DNA of 12,347 nucleotides from an uncultured Alphaproteobacteria bacterium (GTDB lineage Bacteria > Pseudomonadota > Alphaproteobacteria > Rickettsiales > UBA1997): the NCBI GenBank assembly GCA_903837365.1, contig CAILUF010000042.1:1-12347 (forward strand), given 5' to 3'. Position 1 is the stretch's first letter. Each line of letters begins with the position of its first letter. Shown here piece by piece: positions 1-6,602 of this stretch. The notes under the pieces were generated by a model. It worked only from the letters and a program-made list of their open reading frames with translations. It ran no database searches and was not told the origin of the DNA. The position numbers and the translations under genes are program-made.

Positions 1-16
1 ATAATAATAAATAATT

Positions 17-508
17 ATGCCTAGTTTTGATATAGTATCTAAAATTAATATTCAAGAAATTGATAACGCTGTCAACTCAACATTAAGAGAGCTTACCAAT
101 CGCTATGATTTCAAAGGAGCGGTTTTTACTATTGAACTAAAAACCAAAGATAATGTTATTAATATCACTGCTGATAGTGAATATAAACTTACGGCAATTC
201 AGGAATCCTTAAAAACATATGTAACTAAGCGAGGAGTTGATGCACGTGCTTTAGATTTCCAAAAAGAGCAGGGTGCTGGGGGACAAATGTTGCGTCAAGA
301 AGTTAAGTTACGCAATGGTATTGAACAAGAAATGGCGAAAGATATTATCAAAAAAATTAAAGAAGAAAAAATTAAAGTACAAGCTTCAATCAAGGGCGAT
401 GAGCTTCGCGTTGATGGCAAAAAAAGAGATGATTTGCAGGATGCAATAGCATTCATTAAAAAAACTGATTTTAAAATTCCTCTGCAATTTATTAATTTTC
501 GCGAATAA
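17..508 (+). CDS. yajQ: YajQ family nucleotide-binding protein
   Basis: A 163-residue protein, the usual length for YajQ (UPF0234), starting with the family's typical MPSFDIVSK. Conserved segments visible are the early NRYDFKG (about residues 28-34), the middle GAGGQMLRQEVKLRNGI (about 86-102), and the C-terminal KVQASIKGDELRV and KKRDDLQ region. The family folds as two ferredoxin-like domains; some members bind RNA or nucleotides, and Xanthomonas and Pseudomonas homologues bind cyclic di-GMP. A cytosolic regulatory role is therefore a family-based inference. The start ATG is preceded only by A and T, with no Shine-Dalgarno. It converges on thiS with a 55-bp gap that holds no strong terminator. 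The family assignment is secure; the ligand is not known. Confidence 0.95.
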   Translation: MPSFDIVSKINIQEIDNAVNSTLRELTNRYDFKGAVFTIELKTKDNVINITADSEYKLTAIQESLKTYVTKRGVDARALDFQKEQGAGGQMLRQEVKLRNGIEQEMAKDIIKKIKEEKIKVQASIKGDELRVDGKKRDDLQDAIAFIKKTDFKIPLQFINFRE

Positions 509-563
509 TTTTTTAAAATTTATTATTCAGTTAAAAGTGAATTTTCAAGTTAATTTTGGAGAA

Positions 564-773
564 TCAACCTCCGCCGATGAAATGAACAATTTCAATATTT
601 GAGCCATTGTTCAATATTGTTTTTACAAAATCATCGGGATGAATGATGATTAAATCTACTTCAATGGCAATTTTTTTAATATCTAATTGATATTGCAAAA
701 TTAAATCATTAAGACTTAGATCCTTGTCTATCAAAGTTTCAATGCCATTAATTGTAATTGTAATTTTCGACAT
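564..773 (-). CDS. thiS: ThiS-like sulfur carrier protein (orphan)
   Basis: A 69-residue beta-grasp protein ending in IVHFIGGG, the classic ThiS tail whose terminal Gly-Gly is adenylated and converted to thiocarboxylate to donate sulfur for the thiazole of thiamine. The start MSKITITINGIE and the central AIEVDLIII stretch match ThiS topology (two beta strands, helix, two more strands), and 66-70 residues is normal. No thiG, thiF, thiE or thiO lies next to it. On its own strand the downstream side runs into yajQ, and upstream is the divergently oriented lptF. It may still serve thiamine synthesis with partners elsewhere, or act as a general sulfur carrier. The Gly-Gly end separates it from a random small frame. 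Confidence 0.88.
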   Translation of the reverse strand: MSKITITINGIETLIDKDLSLNDLILQYQLDIKKIAIEVDLIIIHPDDFVKTILNNGSNIEIVHFIGGG

Positions 774-877
774 TTTAAAATTTTTAAAATTGAATTATGA
801 AAAATGTTGTTTAAGTTAATTTTTTATCATTTTAAAGTAAAAAAAAATATAAGCAAAAATTTATTAATTTTAATTTC

Positions 878-1966
878 ATGATTTTTAAGCGCTATCTCTT
901 TAAAACCAATTTGCTATATACCTCAAGCATCTGCGCTATTTTAATTTTTCTAATTTGGTTTAGTAGAGTAAATGGCTTTGTAAGCTACATAACCGAAAAT
1001 GGCATTGAAGTAAGTAAGTTTATAAATTTATTCGTGTTGATTTTGCCGTGGTTATTGATGGTTATTATTCCAATTTCACTTTTCGTTGGAACGTTAATTA
1101 ATTTCAATCGTTTAAAAAATAATAATGAAATTACGATTTTAAAAAATTCCGGATTAACAAAATTGCAAATATGTCAGCCAATAATTTTCCTTGCAATTAT
1201 TTGCAGTTTAATTTGTTATTTTATTGCCTTCTTTTTGATGCCTTATGCTAACAGAATATTGAAAGAATCGCGTATGGCGATAAATGAAAATTATACCAAT
1301 ATAGCTTTCAAATCCAAAACCTTTGAGAGTTTTAAAGACTTAACAATTTACAGTAAAAAACGCGATGAAGAAAATAATCTTTTTGAAATTTTTTTACATG
1401 ATAGAAGAGCTAGTGAATATGGCTTAACAATTACTTCCCGTAAAGGAAAAATAGTTATTCGTAATAAATCTGCTTTTTTAGAGATGGAGCAAGGAACTGT
1501 TCAAAAATTCAATTATAAAGATAGAAATAGTGAAATTATGAAATTTGATAATTATGTTTTTAATCTCAGCGAATCTACAAAAGTCAATCTTAACAACAAG
1601 TTAAAACCTAATGAATATTACTTTCATGAACTACTCAATCCACCTGAGAATCTAACTGAAATTGAATATAAAAAAATTAAAAGTGAAATTCACGAAAGAT
1701 TAATTGATCCTTTATTATCAATAGTTCTGACCTTAATAGCTCTTTCTTTAATTTTGAAAGGGGAGTTTAAAAGAAATGGCAATGCAAACTATATAATTTA
1801 TTCAGTATTAACAGCATCTACTTATTTTATGTTAAACATATTAAGTTATAGTTTTGTTAAATATTCAAGTAATTTGGCAATATTGCCTTATTTAAATTTT
1901 ATTATTTTCACATATATTGCCTTGGAAATATTACGAAAAAATTATCGCATAAAAAATGCTCATTAA
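878..1966 (+). CDS. lptF: LPS export ABC transporter permease LptF
   Basis: A 362-residue inner-membrane protein of the YjgP/YjgQ (LptF/LptG) family. LptF and LptG form the membrane part of LptB2FG, which extracts lipopolysaccharide from the inner membrane and passes it to LptC/LptA. Hydrophobic segments are seen at about residues 15-30, 50-75 and 98-122, then a periplasmic domain of about 150 residues, then three more helices in the last 90 residues, giving the family's six-helix layout. The signature E-x-T-I-L-K-N-S-G-L after helix 2 (about 84-93) is the cytoplasmic coupling region contacting the ATPase LptB. It overlaps lptG by 11 bp, suggesting translational coupling. LptF is assigned over LptG because it comes first in the usual lptF-lptG order. 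lptB, lptC and lptA are not in the window. Confidence 0.9.
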   Translation: MIFKRYLFKTNLLYTSSICAILIFLIWFSRVNGFVSYITENGIEVSKFINLFVLILPWLLMVIIPISLFVGTLINFNRLKNNNEITILKNSGLTKLQICQPIIFLAIICSLICYFIAFFLMPYANRILKESRMAINENYTNIAFKSKTFESFKDLTIYSKKRDEENNLFEIFLHDRRASEYGLTITSRKGKIVIRNKSAFLEMEQGTVQKFNYKDRNSEIMKFDNYVFNLSESTKVNLNNKLKPNEYYFHELLNPPENLTEIEYKKIKSEIHERLIDPLLSIVLTLIALSLILKGEFKRNGNANYIIYSVLTASTYFMLNILSYSFVKYSSNLAILPYLNFIIFTYIALEILRKNYRIKNAH

Positions 1967-3140
1967 ATCAATAAACATATATCTTGCCAAAAATTTTATT
2001 AAACGTTTTTTGCAACTTACCTGCGCGTTTTCTTTATTGATTTTCTTTATTAATTTTATAGATATTTTAAATCGCACAAATCAAGTAGATTTTCTGACAA
2101 AATTAATTATGTCAATGTGCACTGTTCCGCAATTGATTAACGAAATTTCTTCATCATTAATTTTAATATCGGCAATTATTTGTTACTTTAATTTATCAAT
2201 GCGTAGCGAAATTACCATAATTCGTAATTGTGGATTATCGCTTTGGCATGTTGCTACGCCAATATCAATTAGCGCATTAACTATTGGAATTTTTTGGATT
2301 GTAATTTTTCAGCCACTTAGTATCAAAAGTTCAAAATTACTTGAAAATTTTGAAAACAATAATTTTGGCGAACATAAAATTAACCAAGATGGCAAGAAAA
2401 TAAAAATCAATGCCCAAAATCCTATTTGGTTGCGCCAAGAGAATCTAGAAAATGAGGGTGAAGAAATTATTATTGGAGCTGAAGGATTTGATCAGGATAA
2501 TCTAAAATTTTACAATGTCAGTCTTTGGTTTTTTAATAAAGACGGATTATTTTATAAGAGAATCGATAGCGAAGAAATGATTTTACTTAAAGAAAATTTA
2601 ATTTTAAAAAATAACATAATTAATCAGGAATCGCCAATTTTGAATAGCGAAGAATTCCAAAAAAATTTCAATCTTTTAAGTAAAGAAAGTAACAAAAATC
2701 TCAATCAACAATTCGCCAAAGTAGTTATCAAAACAAATCTCAGCGCAGATTTTATTTTAAAAAAAATTTTCAATAATACTCAAAATATCAACAACTTTAA
2801 TCTTTTTGAAATACCAAAATTAATTAAGGAGATGGAAAATTCTGGTTTAAATTCACAAAAATATCGCGTTAGATTACATTACCTTTACAATCTTGCGCTA
2901 ATGTTTATAGCGATGACTTTGATCGCTTGTTATTTTGGAATTAATCACGTGCGCAATCAAAAATCATTAGCGATGATATTTTTAGGCATAATAGTTGGAG
3001 TAACCTTTTACATATCTGGATCGATTCTCAATTCGATTGGATCATCCGGATTAATTTCAGTTTTCGCATCGACATGGATGGTCAGCTTAATTTGTATTGC
3101 AATGGGCATTTTGTTAATTTATCACAAGGAAAAAAATTAA
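1956..3140 (+). CDS. lptG: LPS export ABC transporter permease LptG
   Basis: A 394-residue partner of LptF and second permease half of the LPS extractor. Helices are visible at about residues 18-38, 58-82 and 98-120, a large periplasmic domain spans roughly 125-300, and three C-terminal helices run from about 308 to 390. The family signature recurs as SEITIIRNCGL (about 84-94), parallel to the LptF version. Its ATG lies inside the last codons of lptF, 11 bp before that gene ends, so expression is probably coupled and the complex made in equal amounts. No Shine-Dalgarno precedes this internal start. It is somewhat longer than many LptG proteins because of an asparagine- and lysine-rich insert in the periplasmic part (about 205-280). 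Confidence 0.9.
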   Translation: MLIKSINIYLAKNFIKRFLQLTCAFSLLIFFINFIDILNRTNQVDFLTKLIMSMCTVPQLINEISSSLILISAIICYFNLSMRSEITIIRNCGLSLWHVATPISISALTIGIFWIVIFQPLSIKSSKLLENFENNNFGEHKINQDGKKIKINAQNPIWLRQENLENEGEEIIIGAEGFDQDNLKFYNVSLWFFNKDGLFYKRIDSEEMILLKENLILKNNIINQESPILNSEEFQKNFNLLSKESNKNLNQQFAKVVIKTNLSADFILKKIFNNTQNINNFNLFEIPKLIKEMENSGLNSQKYRVRLHYLYNLALMFIAMTLIACYFGINHVRNQKSLAMIFLGIIVGVTFYISGSILNSIGSSGLISVFASTWMVSLICIAMGILLIYHKEKN

Positions 3141-3171
3141 ATGTTGAAATTTAACTTTAAAAATGATAAAA

Positions 3172-3222
3172 TTTTGTTATTGCTACTAAAAAACTTTTTA
3201 GTTAAAAATAGTAATAACAAAA
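3172..3222. repeat. Nested inverted repeat / large hairpin upstream of the lipoprotein genes
   Basis: Outer arms TTTTGTTATTGCTA (3172-3185) and TAGTAATAACAAAA (3209-3222) pair over 14 positions with one G-T wobble in RNA. Inside them a second hairpin has perfect arms CTAAAAA (3186-3192) and TTTTTAG (3195-3201) separated by two bases. It sits 31 bp after lptG and 34 bp before the first lipoprotein gene. No T-run follows on the + strand, so it is not a standard intrinsic terminator. It could be a 3'-end processing or stability structure for lptFG, a 5' leader element of the lipoprotein mRNA, or an operator. The pairing is seen directly; the role is inferred. Confidence 0.6.
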
Positions 3223-3256
3223 CAAAACAAATTAAAACTAATTAAATTTATTAATT

Positions 3257-3886
3257 ATGAAAAACTTTAAAAACCTTATTACTCTAACCTCGATACTAGC
3301 GGTTTCGCTAGCAATGTCTTGCTCAAAAAAAACTGAATCCGGTGTGGTTAAGTCATCAAAAGGTGATCTTAGCGATCTTCCAGCTTGGGTTCTTGATCCA
3401 TCAGTTAAGGATGGAGTTGGTGGCGTTGGTATTGCCAGTCCTTCTAAAGGTGGAATTAAATTCCAACTTCCAAAAGCTGAATTAGATGCTAAAGGAAATA
3501 TTGCTTCTACAATTCAATCAGAAATTTCTAGAGTTACCAAGAACGCACTTCGTTCTGCAAAAGTAAATGAGAATGACGATGTTGAAGAATTTTTCGCACA
3601 AGCTTCAAAAGAAGTTGTAAAAAATTTACCACTTTCAGGCGTTAAAAGACTTAACATTTTTAAAGCTGAGGATGGAACTCTTTACGTTCATATGGTTCTA
3701 ACAAAAGAAGATTATAGCAAATTCTTAGAAAATAGCCAAAAAAACATGGAAGCTACTCTTGCTAAAACTAAACTTAGTCGCGATAACATCAACAAATCTC
3801 AAGCAGCTACCAAAGAACTATTTGATGAGCTAGAAAAAGAAAGAGGAAATGAACCAGTTAAAGCTTCTACTTCATCTGCTCAATAG
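3257..3886 (+). CDS. Putative lipoprotein, LPP20-like
   Basis: A 209-residue exported protein. It has a basic start (MKNFKNL), a hydrophobic stretch, and a plausible lipobox LAMSC with the acylated Cys at residue 22, followed by Ser rather than Asp, so by the E. coli rule it would go to the outer membrane. The mature part has the layout seen in LPP20-type lipoproteins: LPAWVLDP (about 41-48), GVGGVGIA (about 53-60), a helix with regularly spaced Ala (about 74-105), then a short beta region with TLYVHMVLTK (141-150). The tail is helical and charged. Codons look less A/T-saturated than in lptG, hinting at high expression. It is first of three consecutive lipoprotein genes. The LPP20 assignment is by pattern; the function is unknown. 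Confidence 0.75.
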   Translation: MKNFKNLITLTSILAVSLAMSCSKKTESGVVKSSKGDLSDLPAWVLDPSVKDGVGGVGIASPSKGGIKFQLPKAELDAKGNIASTIQSEISRVTKNALRSAKVNENDDVEEFFAQASKEVVKNLPLSGVKRLNIFKAEDGTLYVHMVLTKEDYSKFLENSQKNMEATLAKTKLSRDNINKSQAATKELFDELEKERGNEPVKASTSSAQ

Positions 3887-3898
3887 ATAATTATCTTA

Positions 3899-3919
3899 AA
3901 CAAATTCACCACATTTGTT
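3899..3919 (+). other. Short hairpin between two lipoprotein genes
   Basis: Perfect 7-bp arms AACAAAT (3899-3905) and ATTTGTT (3913-3919) surround a 7-nt loop, 13 bp after the 209-residue lipoprotein gene. TTCACCA occurs twice here, once in the loop and once just past the hairpin. The stem is AT-rich and not followed by a run of T, so partial attenuation or transcript processing is more likely than full termination. Chance is possible at this base composition. Confidence 0.3.
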
Positions 3920-3949
3920 CACCAATTTTAAATTTAAATTAATTAATTT

Positions 3950-4114
3950 ATGATCAAAAAAATTTTAACATGCTCATTTTTATTGTGCATGATTGCTTCT
4001 TGCGCAACTCCCAATCAAAGCGAAGAATCCAAGAGTGGCAATGCTTCACAACGTTCTGGTCGTATTAATTCAAGCGAATCTAATACTAAAGATATTTTTA
4101 AAGAAATCGATTAG
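3950..4114 (+). CDS. Small lipoprotein, 54 residues
   Basis: ATG at 3950 to TAG at 4112 encodes 54 residues. The start MIKKIL is followed by a hydrophobic core and a good lipobox I-A-S-C with Cys at residue 18. The mature peptide has only 37 residues and is polar and Ser/Asn-rich, ending in KDIFKEID. The two Lys after the start, the correctly placed lipobox, the stop just before the next gene and the position between two other lipoprotein genes support it as real despite its size. The leader AATTAATTTATG matches those of its neighbours. Cys is followed by Ala, so outer-membrane sorting is expected by the E. coli rule. I recognise no family; short lipoproteins of this kind can be accessory subunits or entericidin-like peptides. 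Confidence 0.72.
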   Translation: MIKKILTCSFLLCMIASCATPNQSEESKSGNASQRSGRINSSESNTKDIFKEID

Positions 4115-4149
4115 TAAATTCAAAACACTTGATCAATAAATTTAATTTT

Positions 4150-5136
4150 ATGAAAAAAACTTTTTTAGCTATTTGTTTGATACTTACTTACGCTTGTTCT
4201 TCATCGAATAGTAGTAATAAAAATCAAGATTCTAATGCGCCAAGTTTTTATATTAAAGCTCGCCAAAATAATGCAGAGAGTCTCTACGGGGTTGCCGAAG
4301 GTTACTCTCTTGAGGAAGCTACCAAGAATGCATTAGCTGACTCAGCTTCGCGATTAATTGTAAGTATTTCTTCTGAAACTACATTAACACGCCAAGAAGA
4401 CAATAATAACGAGCATGAAGAAATACGCCAGAAGGTTAAACAAAGTGTTGAAAAAATTAGTTTTAGTAATTTCAAAACTTCTAAAAGCGAAAAGATTGCT
4501 AATAAATTTTATGTTGAAGTTGAAATTGAGCGTCAGCCATTTATCAATGAGCAAAAAGAAAGAGTTGGTTTTGTTGAGAAAAAAATAAATGATCTCGATA
4601 AAAATTCACAGGGAAAAAATCCAATTCAAAGACGTAATTCATTAATTAAAATTAACGAATTGGCAAAAGAACTCGAGCTTAAGAGTATGATAATACGTGG
4701 TTCTGGCGAAGAATTTAATCTTAAAGATAAACTTGCTTTAATTGCAAAATTTCAAAATGAATTAGAAAAATCATCTGACAATATTGAATTCTTTTTTGAT
4801 TTAGGTTCGCCAAAAGAAATCGTGCAGATTATTCGTAGCGCTCTCAATAAAGAGAAGCTTAAAATTACCAACAAATTAAATAAAAATGATGATAATCAAG
4901 TGATTATTAAAATTGAAAATTTTAGCAAAACAAATCATATCTACGAAGCGCATATGACTAAAACTAAAATCGATTTTGAAAATTTATCACAAGGAAAAAT
5001 TCTTGCTAGCAATAGCGTTGAAGTTACCGGAAGTTCAACGATTAGCGAGAAAGAGTCTTACAATGCTAGCCTAAAATCCCTTGAAGAAAAAATTGAAAAT
5101 GATGGAATTTTAAAAGTTTTAGGAATTTTAAATTAG
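4150..5136 (+). CDS. Putative lipoprotein with LPP20-like domain
   Basis: Starting at the ATG at 4150 gives 328 residues with a compact signal MKKTFLAICLILTYAC and a probable acylated Cys at 16. An upstream in-frame TTG at 4129 would add seven residues and spoil the signal peptide, so the ATG is preferred. After a Ser/Asn linker the mature protein shows the LPP20 pattern: YGVAEGYSLEEATKNAL (about 46-62), then SRLIVSIS and a beta strand KFYVEVEIERQ (about 119-129). A charged helical middle follows (130-205). The C-terminal domain (about 210-328) contains GKILASNSVEVTGSS (282-296). Lipoproteins of this build are familiar from Campylobacterota such as Helicobacter. It ends the lipoprotein trio. 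The domain call is by pattern; the function is unknown. Confidence 0.78.
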   Translation: MKKTFLAICLILTYACSSSNSSNKNQDSNAPSFYIKARQNNAESLYGVAEGYSLEEATKNALADSASRLIVSISSETTLTRQEDNNNEHEEIRQKVKQSVEKISFSNFKTSKSEKIANKFYVEVEIERQPFINEQKERVGFVEKKINDLDKNSQGKNPIQRRNSLIKINELAKELELKSMIIRGSGEEFNLKDKLALIAKFQNELEKSSDNIEFFFDLGSPKEIVQIIRSALNKEKLKITNKLNKNDDNQVIIKIENFSKTNHIYEAHMTKTKIDFENLSQGKILASNSVEVTGSSTISEKESYNASLKSLEEKIENDGILKVLGILN

Positions 5137-5204
5137 AAAATAAATTTTTAAAAAAATAACTAACTAACTTTTAAAAAATTCACAGACTTAACTACCATTT
5201 CCAC

Positions 5205-5304
5205 TTTTAAATGATGCAATTGAATTTTAGATCTCGTCTTTGCGCACCTAGATTCACGGGGATTTACGCAGACCTGCTTTTAAATTCAAATGACTGATTT
5301 AAAA
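5205..5304. repeat. Imperfect ~100-bp palindrome with GC-rich apex
   Basis: The arms 5205-5244 and 5267-5304 are imperfect inverted repeats. The outer 23 bp (5205-5227 against 5282-5304) match at about 18-19 positions, with perfect ends TTTTAAAT and TTGAATTT. The inner parts pair as GTCT...GCG against CGC...AGAC with a two-base bulge. The 22-nt loop (5245-5266, including CACGGGGAT) is much richer in G and C than its surroundings. There is no terminal duplication or reading frame proving mobility. It may be a palindromic small repeat of the kind that spreads in rickettsial genomes, or a structured RNA. Confidence 0.5.
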
Positions 5305-5313
5305 TAGTATAAT
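5285..5313 (+). promoter_or_regulatory. Candidate sigma70-type promoter
   Basis: A perfect -10 TATAAT at 5308-5313 is preceded, with a 17-bp spacer, by TTCAAA (5285-5290, four of six matches to the -35 consensus). The -35 lies in the right arm of the palindrome at 5205-5304. No protein-coding gene follows on this strand before the convergent dapA, so it would drive a non-coding transcript. Such matches arise by chance in AT-rich DNA, which limits confidence. Confidence 0.35.
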
Positions 5314-5319
5314 ATCATT

Positions 5320-5432
5320 TCAACTTTGAATTAGAGTTTAGATGGTTGAGCTACTAGATTTTAAAATTCCGTAGCTAGAGCTTCAAGTCTTGATGAGGTC
5401 TGTATAAATTGTAACTTTACAATTTTGTTTTT
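5320..5432 (+). ncRNA. Candidate small RNA, ~113 nt
   Basis: The interval between a consensus -10 (5308-5313) and a hairpin plus T-run (5406-5432) has no reading frame of note. It contains an internal stem AGCTAC (5349-5354) / GTAGCT (5371-5376), and locally higher G and C from 5340 to 5400 than the flanks. Size and boundaries fit a bacterial sRNA, but the sequence does not resemble SRP RNA, tmRNA, RNase P RNA or a tRNA. This is inference from signals only, with no homology. Confidence 0.28.
5406..5432 (+). terminator. Candidate intrinsic terminator
   Basis: Perfect 8-bp arms AAATTGTA (5406-5413) and TACAATTT (5418-5425) with a 4-nt loop are followed by TGTTTTT (5426-5432). The stem has only two G-C pairs, so it is weak by E. 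coli standards, but the layout is right for the + strand. It would end either read-through from the lipoprotein gene at 5136 or the candidate small RNA. A near copy of the right half, GTAACTTTGCAATTT, recurs at 5433-5447 without its pairing arm. Confidence 0.42.
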
Positions 5433-5486
5433 GTAACTTTGCAATTTCGACAAAGAAAATTAAACGATTTTTAAAAAATAAAATTT

Positions 5487-5571
5487 AATTTTCTAAGCTA
5501 ATTAAATTTCTAAGTTATTTAATTTTCTAAGCTAATTGAATTTCCAAGCTAATTAAATTGCTTAGTTTAAT
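5487..5571. repeat. 17-bp tandem repeat, five copies
   Basis: Five consecutive 17-bp units start at 5487, 5504, 5521, 5538 and 5555. Units 1 and 3 are identical (AATTTTCTAAGCTAATT). Unit 4 differs at two positions, unit 2 at four, and unit 5 is more diverged. The array abuts the stop codon of dapA on the opposite strand. Uniform spacing and graded divergence suggest replication slippage; there are no unique spacers, so it is not CRISPR. It might act as a 3'-end element of dapA or as a protein-binding array, but neither is shown. Confidence 0.72.
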
Positions 5572-6440
5572 TAAATTAAACCAATTTTTTTAAGCTGATT
5601 TTTAATACGTTCCTTGCTGGATTCTGAGGGTTCGCACAACGGAAGGCGAATCTCATTGCTACATAAATTCATTAAACTCATTGCGTATTTTACTGAAATT
5701 GGATTAGTCTCGCAAAACATTGCGCTATGTAAATCATTAAGTTTATCTTGTAAAATTAATGCCGATTTGTAATCGCCTTGCGCACAGAATTTTTGCAAAT
5801 CACTAACCATTTTTGGAGCAATGTTTGAAGTTACCGAAATTACGCCATTTCCACCCATCGCATTAAATCCTATCGCCGTAGCATCTTCGCCTGATAAAAA
5901 TTCAAATTCTTTTTTTACTAATAATCTTAGCGAGGCAACGCGAGCCAAATCGCCAGTTGCATCTTTAATCCCAGCAACATTTTTTAATTGCGAAATTTTC
6001 GCTAAATTTTCATCGCTAATGTTAATCACTGAACGTCCTGGAATATTATAAATGTAAAGTGGAATTTGACATTTATCTAACTCACTAAAATGCAAAAAAA
6101 CGCCGTGAGGATTTGGTTTGTTGTAGTATGGAGATACGATCAAGCAAGAATCTGCGCCAACTTTTTTAGCGTGATTGGTCATGATAATTGCTTCTTGAGT
6201 GGAATTTGAACCCGTACCAGCCATGACTTTAATACGTTTATTAACTATCGCAACGCTGAGCTCAATAACGTGATTATGTTCCTCGTGAGTCAGGGTTGGC
6301 GATTCGCCTGTTGTCCCGCATGGAACGATACCATCAATGCCATTTTTAATTTGAATTTCAATGAGATTTTCTAAAGCTTTTTCGTCAATTTTATTATTTT
6401 TAAAAGGCGTAATAAGAGCCGTATAAGTTGAGATTTTCAT
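5571..6440 (-). CDS. dapA: 4-hydroxy-tetrahydrodipicolinate synthase
   Basis: A 289-residue TIM-barrel aldolase, close to the 292 residues of E. coli DapA. It condenses pyruvate with aspartate semialdehyde, the first committed step to lysine and meso-diaminopimelate for peptidoglycan. Catalytic residues are in place: the Schiff-base lysine in AGIKDATGD (Lys159), the tyrosine in YNIPGRS (Tyr131), the threonine pair in GTTGESPTL (43-44), the arginine of the same YNIPGR motif (Arg136), and YYNKPNPHG (105-113), whose tyrosine reaches into the neighbouring subunit. It stands alone on the minus strand between the lipoprotein cluster and nuoA, diverging from nuoA over 162 bp. No other dap gene is in view. 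The 17-bp repeat array lies right at its 3' end. Confidence 0.96.
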   Translation of the reverse strand: MKISTYTALITPFKNNKIDEKALENLIEIQIKNGIDGIVPCGTTGESPTLTHEEHNHVIELSVAIVNKRIKVMAGTGSNSTQEAIIMTNHAKKVGADSCLIVSPYYNKPNPHGVFLHFSELDKCQIPLYIYNIPGRSVINISDENLAKISQLKNVAGIKDATGDLARVASLRLLVKKEFEFLSGEDATAIGFNAMGGNGVISVTSNIAPKMVSDLQKFCAQGDYKSALILQDKLNDLHSAMFCETNPISVKYAMSLMNLCSNEIRLPLCEPSESSKERIKNQLKKIGLI

Positions 6441-6525
6441 GAATCTTAAAAAAATTAATTTTTTAATTGATTTATTTTTTTGAAAGAAAAATAATCGTAA
6501 ATAAAGTTTTGTCTTTTAATTTAAA

Positions 6526-6600
6526 GATCAAAATGATTAAATTAATTACATAAGATATTTTTGAATTTCTTAAATTCAATCATCAAATAAAATTTTGATC
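6526..6600. promoter_or_regulatory. Nested inverted repeats in the dapA-nuoA divergent region
   Basis: A perfect inverted repeat TTGAATTT (6561-6568) / AAATTCAA (6572-6579) with a 3-nt centre sits inside a second perfect pair, GATCAAAAT (6526-6534) and ATTTTGATC (6592-6600). The right outer arm ends two bases before the nuoA ATG. The arrangement could be an operator shared by dapA and nuoA or a leader structure over the nuoA start. Both repeats are AT-rich, so chance cannot be excluded. No convincing -35/-10 pair was identified. Confidence 0.35.
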
Positions 6601-6602
6601 AA

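Noticed and set aside
4129..4149. TTG start giving the second large lipoprotein seven extra residues
   Set aside because: The ATG at 4150 directly begins a well-formed signal peptide (MKKTFLAIC); the extension adds INKFNF before it and fits signal architecture less well.
5487..5571. CRISPR-like array
   Set aside because: Units are directly contiguous, 17 bp long and have no spacers; this is a simple tandem repeat.
5821..6051. 76-residue frame on the + strand
   Set aside because: Lies entirely inside dapA on the opposite strand; no domain or signal, and dapA is unambiguous.
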